A model generated the notes under the pieces. The model was not told the origin of the DNA. It did no database searches and saw nothing but the letters and a program-made list of their open reading frames with translations. Below are positions 8,170 to 14,920 of a DNA stretch of 18,845 nt, piece by piece (the stretch's first letter is position 1; each line of letters opens with the position of its first letter). Made by a program: the position numbers and the translations under genes. Source of the DNA: a bacterium (GTDB lineage: Bacteria > Patescibacteria > Dojkabacteria > SC72); the NCBI GenBank assembly GCA_029553845.1, contig JAKPKF010000055.1, positions 1-18,845 on the forward strand, given 5' to 3'.

Positions 8170-8652
8170 CTATTCTTTTATAGGAACGATAACAATATGC
8201 CTATCTCTGTCCTCTCCTCTGCTCTCTGTCTTAATATCCTTGAATTTATCCAATGTTAAATGAACAACTCTTCTGTCGGAAGGTTTCATCGGTGGAAGCT
8301 CTATCTCTTCTCCGAGGAGTCTAGCATCATCCGCTTTCTGTAGTGCCATCTGCTCAAGACTCTCATCTTTTGCTTTTCTGTAATCACCAACATCTACAAA
8401 AACTCTGAAATCTGTTCCCTCGTCCAACTGTCTCCCAATTATCACTTGTAAAATGAATTGCAAAGAGTCCATATGCCTTCCTCTGTTACCTATCAGATAT
8501 CCTAGATCCTGACCCTCAAAAGATATCTTGATATATTTAACTCCCGTATCACTATCTTCTATCTGACAATCTCTCTCGCAATCTACCTCGAGAAGCTTAC
8601 ATAGTTTATCTACTTCCTTATTTACTAATTTAACAATATCTTTATCTTTCAT
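8170..8652 (-). CDS. jag: Jag/KhpB RNA-binding protein (KH + R3H)
   Basis: Jag (KhpB, SpoIIIJ-associated) is a cytoplasmic single-stranded RNA-binding protein linked to cell elongation and sRNA/mRNA control in Firmicutes. The 160-residue protein has a KH domain with the GxxG loop as LIGNRGRHMDSLQFIL (54-58), and an R3H domain with PPMKPSDRRVVHLTL, where Arg127 and His131 form the R-x3-H motif. The N-terminal Jag_N domain of longer homologues is absent, as in many compact genomes. A frame extends 9 codons further to a TTG at 8679, but I prefer the ATG at 8650-8652 because a -10 (TATATT on minus at 8659-8664) ends 6 nt before it. It lies 44 nt after yidC, the usual order beside an origin. Confidence 0.92.
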   Translation of the reverse strand: MKDKDIVKLVNKEVDKLCKLLEVDCERDCQIEDSDTGVKYIKISFEGQDLGYLIGNRGRHMDSLQFILQVIIGRQLDEGTDFRVFVDVGDYRKAKDESLEQMALQKADDARLLGEEIELPPMKPSDRRVVHLTLDKFKDIKTESRGEDRDRHIVIVPIKE

Positions 8653-8696
8653 AAGATAAATATAATAATTTAATTTCAAAATAGAGTGGGGCTATT

Positions 8697-9686
8697 CTAT
8701 CTTCTCTTCTTTGCTTTATCAATCATCCTTGTAAAAAGATTCTGGACTCCTGCCTTTGTTTTGTCAAAATCTAGGATGAAATACTGTACTATTAACATAA
8801 CAGACTGAACTGTCCAGTAAAGACTCAACGCGGCAGGGTAGGAGATCGCGAAGAATATTGTCATAGCAGGAAGTAGGAAGTTCATAGATTTAGTCATTTG
8901 CTTTTGCATACCCTCCATTGATGGGACATCTCCTTTTTTACTTTTTTGTGGAGTTGGAGCAGTGATCCCATTTGGATTCTGAATCGCTTGTGTAAATTTG
9001 CTGGTGAAAAACTGAGAAATACCAACGAGAGCTACAAGTATTATGTAGTAGATAGAATGTATGGATGTTAAGCCATATTGATTTGAGATTCCATATTTGG
9101 AAATTATAGCCATAGCTTCTCTTGAGATTGTTCCATCTTTAAATAATTCTATAATCTGCAATGGACTATACTTCATAAATTCTGAAATCTGGTTTAACTG
9201 CTCCCCGTCAACATTTCCATTCAATTGTCTTGCCAAATCCCAGACAAGAAACTTAGTACTAATGAATACATCACCTGTACCAAATGCCCACTCCTTTACA
9301 AATGGATATAATCCTTCAAATGTATTATTTGTGACAGCTCTTAAAACCGCAACCAAAATGGAAAGTATTATTAACTGAGGGATAAAGCTCACGAGACAAC
9401 CCAAAGGGTTGTAACCAACTTTTTTGTAAAGTTTAACCTGCTCTTGAGAAAGCTTTTCTTTGTTATTTGCATACTTCTTTTGTAATTCTTCAAGCTGAGG
9501 CTTCAAAGATGACATCTTCTTTGTCATGTTTGCCTGACTTTTTGTAAAAGGAATAAGGATTAATCTTAGAATAATTGCTATCGCTATAATTGCCCAACCA
9601 AGGTTATCCCCAAATAAATGGTAGAAAGAAACCATAAGGTTTAGGATCGGGTAATAAAGTACTGTGTTCCAAATTGTTGTAAACAT
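8697..9686 (-). CDS. yidC: Membrane protein insertase YidC/Oxa1
   Basis: YidC inserts and folds inner-membrane proteins alone or with SecYEG. The 329-residue protein is of the short Oxa1/Gram-positive type without the large periplasmic domain and without a lipobox. Helices are seen at about 8-25, 28-47, 95-117, 205-228 and 272-312. The key intramembrane Arg is Arg41 in IILRLILIPFT, in the hydrophilic groove. A cytoplasmic coiled-coil hairpin follows (SSLKPQLEELQKKYANNKEKLSQEQ), then the GYNPLGCLVSFIPQLIILSIL helix and, near the end, YPAALSLYWTVQSVMLIVQ. The C-terminal tail is basic (DKAKKRR), suited to ribosome contact. The gene follows yidD by 64 nt, with its own -10 in the gap and a leader of about 20-25 nt. 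Confidence 0.96.
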   Translation of the reverse strand: MFTTIWNTVLYYPILNLMVSFYHLFGDNLGWAIIAIAIILRLILIPFTKSQANMTKKMSSLKPQLEELQKKYANNKEKLSQEQVKLYKKVGYNPLGCLVSFIPQLIILSILVAVLRAVTNNTFEGLYPFVKEWAFGTGDVFISTKFLVWDLARQLNGNVDGEQLNQISEFMKYSPLQIIELFKDGTISREAMAIISKYGISNQYGLTSIHSIYYIILVALVGISQFFTSKFTQAIQNPNGITAPTPQKSKKGDVPSMEGMQKQMTKSMNFLLPAMTIFFAISYPAALSLYWTVQSVMLIVQYFILDFDKTKAGVQNLFTRMIDKAKKRR

Positions 9687-9713
9687 TTTTCCAGTTGGCT
9701 AAAGTAACTTCCG

Positions 9714-9739
9714 ATTATATACAAATATTCATATATTTG
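9714..9739 (-). promoter_or_regulatory. yidC promoter with inverted repeat upstream of the -10
   Basis: TATAAT on the minus strand at 9714-9719 (context TGTATATAAT). Immediately upstream, CAAATAT (9722-9728) and ATATTTG (9733-9739) form a 7-bp inverted repeat with a 4-nt centre lying in the -35/-10 spacer. The -35 is weak. Confidence 0.45.
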
Positions 9740-9750
9740 CGAATAGGTAA

Positions 9751-9993
9751 TTAAGGGACTGGATCTGGCCCAATCTCCTTAGTCCAAGGATTACACCTTA
9801 AAACTCTTTTTATAGCTAAAATACTCCCCTTTATAACCCCATATTTTTCTACTGCCTCATAACCATACTCTGAACAAGTAGGGATAAACTTACAGTACCT
9901 AGTATTTGGAAACAGCATTCCTAAAAGACCATGGTCTAAAGAAAACAGAGCCTGATAGATCTTTATCAAAAATAAAACTCCTCGTTTAATCAT
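9751..9993 (-). CDS. yidD: YidD, membrane protein insertion efficiency factor
   Basis: YidD is a small membrane-associated protein that assists YidC-dependent insertion. The 80-residue product has an amphipathic N-terminal helix (KRGVLFLIKIYQALFSL) and the family signature CKFIPTCSEYGYEAVEKYGVIKG followed by KRVLRCNPW, with three conserved cysteines. It overlaps the end of rnpA by 8 nt and sits in the universal rpmH-rnpA-yidD-yidC order. An AAAGGG element 7 nt before its ATG is one of the few Shine-Dalgarno-like sites in the window, as expected for an internal operon gene. Confidence 0.95.
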   Translation of the reverse strand: MIKRGVLFLIKIYQALFSLDHGLLGMLFPNTRYCKFIPTCSEYGYEAVEKYGVIKGSILAIKRVLRCNPWTKEIGPDPVP

Positions 9994-10324
9994 TTAATAT
10001 CCCTTTCAACTGATTTTGTAATTCCTTTTTCAAAACATCTTTACTGTCACAAAATTCAAAAGCAACATACTGAAAAATATAACCACAATTATCTAACTCC
10101 ATTTCCTTTATACTCTCTGCTACTGCTACTCTAAGAATTCTTGTAAATCTATGCCTTTGAACGGCACCACCAATTTTTTTACTTACCACAAACCCAAACT
10201 GTGGGGTAGAACTGTTCTCTATCTTTAACGCAATTAACATCCCATATTTACCACGAATTTTCTTACCATTTTTATATACAATTGGAAATTGGTTTACAGG
10301 TAACCTGTATTTTTTATTAAGCAT
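9986..10324 (-). CDS. rnpA: Ribonuclease P protein component
   Basis: RnpA binds the RNase P RNA and the 5' leader of pre-tRNAs. The 112-residue protein has the expected size and fold pattern: an N-terminal strand/helix with FPIVYKNGKKIRGKYGMLIAL, then FGFVVSKKIGGAVQRHRFTRILRVAVAESI. The RNR motif, usually close to A-V-x-R-N-R-x-K-R-x-L-R-E, is here AVQRHRFTRILRVA (Arg57, Arg59, Arg62, Arg65 kept; Asn replaced by His58, and the usual Lys and Glu missing). It starts 4 nt after the rpmH stop and overlaps yidD. Context makes the assignment secure despite the divergent motif. Confidence 0.92.
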   Translation of the reverse strand: MLNKKYRLPVNQFPIVYKNGKKIRGKYGMLIALKIENSSTPQFGFVVSKKIGGAVQRHRFTRILRVAVAESIKEMELDNCGYIFQYVAFEFCDSKDVLKKELQNQLKGILND

Positions 10325-10328
10325 ATTA

Positions 10329-10511
10329 CTATCTTATACTTTTTGTTGGCTTTTTTCTCAAGAGGCTATACTCTTCGCTTGCAGAAAGTTTTACTCTTCC
10401 TTTCGTTCTTCTTCTTTTCAAAACATCTTTTCCAGCTTTAGTACTGTTTCTTTCCATGAAGCCGAATTTTCTGATTCTTTTTAAGTTTTTTGGCTGATAT
10501 GTTCTTTTCAT
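10329..10511 (-). CDS. rpmH: Large ribosomal subunit protein bL34
   Basis: bL34 is a small basic protein of the 50S subunit. The 60-residue product starts [39 protein letters not shown], a clear match to the family, then continues past the usual end with about 15 extra residues ([16 protein letters not shown]). Typical bL34 has about 44-46 residues. First gene of the origin-proximal minus-strand operon, divergent from dnaA. Confidence 0.97.
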   Translation of the reverse strand: MKRTYQPKNLKRIRKFGFMERNSTKAGKDVLKRRRTKGRVKLSASEEYSLLRKKPTKSIR

Positions 10512-10541
10512 ATATTATCATCAATAGTTAATGTCGGGGTA

Positions 10542-10570
10542 ATTATATAGTAAGCATACCTCTTTGGCAA
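10542..10570 (-). promoter_or_regulatory. rpmH operon promoter
   Basis: On the minus strand TTGCCA (10565-10570) and TATAAT (10542-10547) are separated by exactly 17 bp, the best sigma70-type -35/-10 pair in the window. The leader to the rpmH ATG is about 24 nt. Confidence 0.7.
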
Positions 10571-10667
10571 ATACACAGAGACCTGAATATACTCTAGTAA
10601 TTTTAGAGCCGTTTGAGAAAAATACAAACCCTTGTCTTTGCTACATTTCTGCGAGACTTAAACAAAG

Positions 10668-10698
10668 ATATCCACATTGTTTTGAAATTCAATATAAT
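10668..10698 (+). promoter_or_regulatory. dnaA promoter overlapped by a DnaA-box-like site
   Basis: TATAAT at 10693-10698 is the best -10 upstream of dnaA, leaving a leader of about 60 nt. The 9-mer ATATCCACA at 10668-10676 (one mismatch to TTATCCACA) covers the expected -35 position, suggesting autorepression by DnaA as known in other bacteria. Confidence 0.5.
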
Positions 10699-10763
10699 GG
10701 AAAAAGTCCCAATCGATCGGACACTGCCCTCAAAACTGCCTAAATATTTTAAAACCTTTTTAA

Positions 10764-12230
10764 ATGGAGAAAGCAGACTTTGCGGAGCATGTAGAAAAAT
10801 TACCAAAACCAGAGATTCTCAACTCACATGCACAAAATACCCAGATTGACCCAGATGAGCTTTGGAAAAGTGCTAAAGAAAATCTGCGCTTAATCATAGG
10901 TCCAAAAGTCTTCGGAGGTATTTTCGGTGGTTGTTATATAGAAAATATTCAAAATGGCTTGGTACAAATATCATGCGATGCATCATACAAACGAGAAAAG
11001 ATTCTAAGAGATTACAAAACCACATTAAAAAAAGCTTTACTTAAATCTTCTGGAAGAAATTTCGAGATAGAGATTAATCTTCGAGAGCAGGATACATTAC
11101 AAAAGGAGAAATACCTGTACCATGATCCTACTCAGAAAGAGGATATCTCTCTGGATCTTTTCTCTTCTGCAGAGAAAGAACAGAAGCAAAAAGAAAACGC
11201 TCTTAAAAATGCACAACTTAATCCCAAATATCTTTTCTCTAACTTCATAGTTGGTCCAAACAACAGACTCGCAGAGGCAATCGCGGAAGCAGTTGTCGAA
11301 GATTTGGGTAATGCATACAATCCAGTCTTTTACTACGGTGATACTGGAGTAGGAAAGACACATCTAATGCAGGCAATAGGCAACGAAGTATTGAATAGAG
11401 ATGCAAGCAAGAAAGTGGTATATATCTCCATAGAGCAATTTCTTAATGAAATGGTTGAAGCCATTAGAACAAAAAGAAACGAAGATTTCAGAAACAAATA
11501 CAGAGCTGTGGACTTGCTAATGATTGATGATGTTCAGTTTGTAGAGACATATCCAAGAACTCAAGAAGAACTTTTCCATACCTTTAATACCCTTTACCAA
11601 GCAAACAAACAGATTATACTTGCCTCAGACAGACCCCCAAAAGAAATCAAGAACATTACGGACAGACTCAGGTCTCGTTTTCAAGGAGGAATGGTTGCAG
11701 ATATCCAAGCTCCAGATTATGAAACAAGAATGGCAATACTTAAACAGTACCTTCTTGAAAAGAATAGTTCTGTAGAAGTTCCCGAAGAATTTATGCAGAT
11801 GATTGCCAAAAACATTGACAAAAATGTCCGTGAGTTGGAGGGTTCTCTAACAAAGGTTCTCTCGTTAATTAAACTAGGAATGAATCCAACAGAAGAGGAT
11901 ATTGCAAAGCTTCTACAAATTGACTTAGAAAGCAAAAGAAAAAAAATTACTCCCATGAAAGTCATAAAAGCTGTTTCAGATGTATTTGATGTTAAAATCT
12001 CTGAGATTAAAGGGGACAGAAGAACGGCATATATCGCTCAGTGCAGACAGATCGTGATGTACATACTTCGAAACGAACTTTCTATGCCACTCGAAAGAGT
12101 AGCAAAAGAAGTAAACCGAAATGACCATACCACAGTACTACACGCATGTGAGAAGATAGACTTGCTCAAAAAGAAAGACCCAAAGTTCAACGAGAGATTA
12201 AATGAATGCTACAAAATCATAAGAGATTAG
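10764..12230 (+). CDS. dnaA: Chromosomal replication initiator DnaA
   Basis: DnaA binds 9-mer boxes at oriC and melts the origin with ATP. The 488-residue protein has a domain I-like N-terminus (DELWKSAKENLRLIIGPKVFGG onward, diverged), a charged linker to about residue 150, then the AAA+ domain starting NPKYLFSNFIVGPNNRLA, Walker A GDTGVGKT (192-199), Walker B LLMIDDVQF (251-259), the sensor segment ILASDRPPKEI and RLRSRFQGG (box VII arginine finger region). Domain IV ends with the DNA-binding signature RNDHTTVLHA (452-461). Length is typical. The ATG at 10764 has no Shine-Dalgarno site. The stop codon directly abuts a DnaA-box-like 9-mer at 12231. Confidence 0.98.
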   Translation: MEKADFAEHVEKLPKPEILNSHAQNTQIDPDELWKSAKENLRLIIGPKVFGGIFGGCYIENIQNGLVQISCDASYKREKILRDYKTTLKKALLKSSGRNFEIEINLREQDTLQKEKYLYHDPTQKEDISLDLFSSAEKEQKQKENALKNAQLNPKYLFSNFIVGPNNRLAEAIAEAVVEDLGNAYNPVFYYGDTGVGKTHLMQAIGNEVLNRDASKKVVYISIEQFLNEMVEAIRTKRNEDFRNKYRAVDLLMIDDVQFVETYPRTQEELFHTFNTLYQANKQIILASDRPPKEIKNITDRLRSRFQGGMVADIQAPDYETRMAILKQYLLEKNSSVEVPEEFMQMIAKNIDKNVRELEGSLTKVLSLIKLGMNPTEEDIAKLLQIDLESKRKKITPMKVIKAVSDVFDVKISEIKGDRRTAYIAQCRQIVMYILRNELSMPLERVAKEVNRNDHTTVLHACEKIDLLKKKDPKFNERLNECYKIIRD

Positions 12231-12683
12231 TGTGGACAAATCGGTGGATAACTATCTGTATTCTCCGGATAACTAACCCTCTTTTCCACAGTTAAGAAAT
12301 CCTTTCTACATAATAATCTCTTTTTCTACCGACATTTCTTAAGGGTATAGATAACCACACAGTTGTTGAGTTTGTTAAAATTATCCCCTAAATTAATCCA
12401 CACCAGAAAACACACCTAAAACAAATAATCTTTACTCCTTAAAGCATATCTTTGAATTCAAATATCCACATACCAAATACACACTGAAAGATTGTTTTGC
12501 AAAAGCATTTGGAGCAGTTATCTACATATCCATACTCTCTACTAATACAGCTACTAAATATATTAATAAATAAAATATAGAACAGGGTTACAACGCTACA
12601 AGAAAATTCTCCTTAAGAGAAAAAAATGATACAATATACAGAAGCAAAACTGTCCCATACTTAATCTTTTTACATATATAAAT
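12231..12683. other. Probable oriC (dnaA-dnaN intergenic region)
   Basis: A 453-bp gene-free stretch between dnaA and dnaN with clustered DnaA-box-like 9-mers, none a perfect TTATCCACA. Minus orientation: TTGTCCACA (12231-12239), TTATCCACC (12243-12251), weaker TTATCCGGA (12264-12272). Plus orientation: TTTTCCACA (12282-12290), TAATCCACA (12394-12402), ATATCCACA (12462-12470), TTATCTACA (12518-12526), weaker TTATCCCCT (12381-12389). Next to the last box is a run of trinucleotides (CTA CTA ATA CAG CTA CTA, 12539-12556) leading into a nearly pure A/T stretch (12554-12579) that could be the unwinding element. A 9-bp inverted repeat (12292-12300 with 12334-12342) lies between boxes. The region also holds the dnaN promoter. 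Confidence 0.85.
12627..12676 (+). promoter_or_regulatory. dnaN promoter candidates
   Basis: TGATACAAT (extended -10) at 12627-12635 would give a leader of about 40 nt. A second, weaker hexamer, TACATA at 12671-12676, ends 7 nt before the dnaN ATG and would give a leaderless mRNA. The first is the better consensus match. Confidence 0.45.
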
Positions 12684-13802
12684 ATGCAGTTTTCTTGTAA
12701 CCAAGATACGTTTTCTAAATATATAAACATAGTAAGTAGAATAGTAAACAATAAACCCGGTTTACCAATTCTTAACAATGTTGCTTTTGAAACAGTCAAA
12801 GGCAAGTTACTAATGAAGACTACAGATTTAGAACTAAGTGTTAGCACATGGATAGGCTCAGATGTTAAATCTGAAGGGAAGATAACTGTGCCTGCGAAAC
12901 AATTGGCTGAATTTGTAAATTCAATATCTGAAGAAAAGATTGACTTCGAAGTAGAGAAACAAAGCTTTAATATTTCAACAACTAACAACTCTGCAAATTT
13001 CAATACAATGCCTTTTGACGATTTTCCTTCAATTCCAGAGATAAAGGATGAGAAAGATTACTTTGTAAGAATAAACAAAGGAGATTTTGCTAATGCAATA
13101 AATAGAGTGGCCTTTGCTGCAGCTACCGATGATATTAAACCTGTGCTTACAGGTATCAAAATGGAGATTGAAGGAGATAGTGTCTCCTTTGTAGCAACAG
13201 ATGGGCTAAGACTTTCTAGACAGATTGTAAAAATTGAGAAATCTGGTAAACAGAAGAGCTTATTAATTCCTGTTAGAGCATTTGAGGAGATATCGCATAT
13301 TGTTTCTGAACTAGACAGTGAAGATGAATGGGTTAAGGTTTATGTAATAGAAGACAGAAATCAAGTACTTTTTAAATTTTCAGATGTAGAGCTATCTTCT
13401 AGATTAATAGACGGAGAATTTCCTGAGTACAAGCAGATTATTCCAACAGGTTTTAAAACGCAGTGCGAAATTAACAGAATGGACTTTCTTAATTCACTAA
13501 AAGTTATTAATATCATTGCAAGATCTGTTTTAGGAAACAAAATGATTTTAGATATTGCAAAAGAAGGGATTTCTCTTTCCGCTACGCAATCTGATTTGGG
13601 GCAAAATCAAAGTAGATTCGACTGTAAGGTGGAAGGGGAAGAATTAAAGATTGCTTTTAGTGCCAAATTCCTTGCCGATATTCTTAATCATATTGATTCA
13701 GAAGATATTATATTTGAATGCTCAGAACCAGTTAGACCAGGAGTATTCAAAATTAAAGGAGACGAGAACTTTGTGCATCTAGTTATGCCTATGATGCTTT
13801 AG
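12684..13802 (+). CDS. dnaN: DNA polymerase III beta subunit (sliding clamp)
   Basis: The beta clamp encircles DNA and gives processivity to the replicative polymerase. The 372-residue protein shows the three-domain family pattern: MQFSCNQDTFSKYINIVSRIV, GLPILNNVAFE and TDLELSVST in domain I; the RVAFAAATDDIKPVLTGIKMEIEGDSVSFVATDGLRLS region in domain II; LIDGEFPEYKQIIPT into domain III, and the C-terminal FVHLVMPMML, equivalent to the HxVMPMRL ending whose methionines line the protein-binding pocket (the usual Arg is Met here). Length is normal. Its last 14 bp overlap the convergent response-regulator gene. Confidence 0.98.
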   Translation: MQFSCNQDTFSKYINIVSRIVNNKPGLPILNNVAFETVKGKLLMKTTDLELSVSTWIGSDVKSEGKITVPAKQLAEFVNSISEEKIDFEVEKQSFNISTTNNSANFNTMPFDDFPSIPEIKDEKDYFVRINKGDFANAINRVAFAAATDDIKPVLTGIKMEIEGDSVSFVATDGLRLSRQIVKIEKSGKQKSLLIPVRAFEEISHIVSELDSEDEWVKVYVIEDRNQVLFKFSDVELSSRLIDGEFPEYKQIIPTGFKTQCEINRMDFLNSLKVINIIARSVLGNKMILDIAKEGISLSATQSDLGQNQSRFDCKVEGEELKIAFSAKFLADILNHIDSEDIIFECSEPVRPGVFKIKGDENFVHLVMPMML

Positions 13803-14466
13803 GCTTCTTGTCTTTAACCTGATACCCAATACCGTGTACTGTTCCAATTAGGCTTTTATCTTGGAGTTTCTCTCTTAACCTTTTAATATGCACATCTACA
13901 GTATTTGAACCTACATACTGTCTGTAATCCCACACATGGTCGAGTAACTCACATCTTGAAACGGTTCTGTTCTTGTTCCTAACCAAATATTCAAAAAGTT
14001 CGAACTCCTTCTTTCTCAAATTAATTTCCTTTTCATCTTTCAAAACAGATTTTCCCTTTGTATCAAGAACATAACTACCAATATATATACTTTCATCAAG
14101 ATAGCTCTTCGGTCTTCGAATAAGAGACTGAATTCTAGCTAATACCTCTTGCATAGGGAAAGGGTAGGTTAGCACATCATCACCACCTTTGTTTAGAAAT
14201 TCAACCTTTTCAACCCAGCTACCTTTGTTACACACACCAAGAATTTTAGTATTTGGACTATATTTTCTTATATATGCCAATATTTCATAAGAGATTCCTT
14301 TTTCCAGATTAATATTTAGTATTACAAAGTCAAAGATATTTCCTTTAACGAGGTTCTTATTTATGAAGGAAGAAGAATCTATTGATGTATTATATCCATA
14401 GGAATCCAGAGTTTTTTGAAGAAGATGGGCAAGAGTATTGGAATTCTCTATAATTAATATATTCAT
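13789..14466 (-). CDS. OmpR/PhoB-type response regulator with degenerate receiver domain
   Basis: The 225-residue protein has a receiver-like N-terminus (1-115) and an intact winged-helix DNA-binding domain (about 130-220: INLRKKEFELFEYLVRNKNRTVSRCELLDHVW, then SNTVDVHIKRLREKL and IGTVHGIGYQVK). In the receiver the phosphorylation residues are altered: the acidic pair has become ENS (Glu7, Asn8), the phosphoacceptor Asp is Asn51 (VILNINLEKG), the conserved Thr/Ser is Cys79 and the conserved Lys is Tyr101 (LTYPF). Such a protein is unlikely to be controlled by Asp phosphorylation and probably acts as a constitutive or ligand/protein-controlled regulator. No histidine kinase is adjacent. A -10-like TATTAT lies on minus at 14497-14502. 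It overlaps dnaN tail to tail by 14 bp. Confidence 0.9.
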   Translation of the reverse strand: MNILIIENSNTLAHLLQKTLDSYGYNTSIDSSSFINKNLVKGNIFDFVILNINLEKGISYEILAYIRKYSPNTKILGVCNKGSWVEKVEFLNKGGDDVLTYPFPMQEVLARIQSLIRRPKSYLDESIYIGSYVLDTKGKSVLKDEKEINLRKKEFELFEYLVRNKNRTVSRCELLDHVWDYRQYVGSNTVDVHIKRLREKLQDKSLIGTVHGIGYQVKDKKPKAS

Positions 14467-14544
14467 AATGAAAGTTATTTAATTTAAGTGACTCTCATAA
14501 TATTTACTAAGAAGTAATTATTTTAGTCCTAGAGAATAACAACG

Positions 14545-14913
14545 ATGAAATATGTTTTTAGTTTAGTAAGTGTAATTATCGTATCTGTTGGTTTTTTGTT
14601 TTTTCTTTTTAATAATCCCTACTTTGTCCCTACCAATGGAGTGGGAGAGATCGAGTGGTTAAACATCTTTGTATTACTATTTCTTCTTGTCATAGCTGTC
14701 TTCTGCGCTATCTCTTTGGCAGTTTTCGGCACAATGACATTACTAAGGAAGGATTTAAAAAGAAGGAGGAGAATATTTATAGCTTCAAAAGTAGCTCTGT
14801 TTTTCAGTCTAGGGCTACTTCTTGTTTTTCTTTTGAATTTCTTTCATGTACTAGATTGGATTTGGGGGGTATCTATACTTCTAGTTGTGTTAGTAGCCTC
14901 CTTTGTTATATGA
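14545..14913 (+). CDS. Small polytopic membrane protein, unknown function
   Basis: 122 residues, not recognised. Four hydrophobic segments at about 4-24, 40-68, 80-98 and 103-122, with a basic cytoplasmic stretch (LLRKDLKRRRR, about 67-77) between the second and third, which sets the topology by the positive-inside rule. No catalytic motif. It is divergent from the response regulator (78 nt between the two starts) and followed 7 nt later by another membrane protein gene. A weak -10 (GAGAAT) ends 7 nt before the ATG. A regulatory link to the response regulator is possible from position only. Confidence 0.65.
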   Translation: MKYVFSLVSVIIVSVGFLFFLFNNPYFVPTNGVGEIEWLNIFVLLFLLVIAVFCAISLAVFGTMTLLRKDLKRRRRIFIASKVALFFSLGLLLVFLLNFFHVLDWIWGVSILLVVLVASFVI

Positions 14914-14914
14914 T
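14909..14914 (+). promoter_or_regulatory. -10 box of the 14921 gene (leaderless type)
   Basis: TATGAT ends 6 nt before the ATG at 14921 and overlaps the TGA stop of the preceding gene. It supports ATG 14921 over the in-frame TTG at 14903. Confidence 0.4.
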
Positions 14915-14920
14915 TTCTGT

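Noticed and set aside
8650..8679. TTG start for jag at 8679
   Set aside because: It would extend the protein by 9 hydrophobic residues across the -10 box; the ATG at 8652 has better promoter spacing and fits the family start.
10603..10849. Overlapping open frames on both strands upstream of dnaA (67 and 78 codons)
   Set aside because: One starts with TTG, both lie across the dnaA promoter and neither has a family match.
12607..12621. Hairpin TTCTC-CTTAA-GAGAA as a dnaA terminator
   Set aside because: The stem is only 5 bp and A/T-rich, and it is followed by A rather than T residues on the plus strand.
12231..12683. A small RNA gene or riboswitch in the dnaA-dnaN gap
   Set aside because: The region is dominated by DnaA-box-like sites and A/T tracts; no stable G/C stem or terminator is visible.
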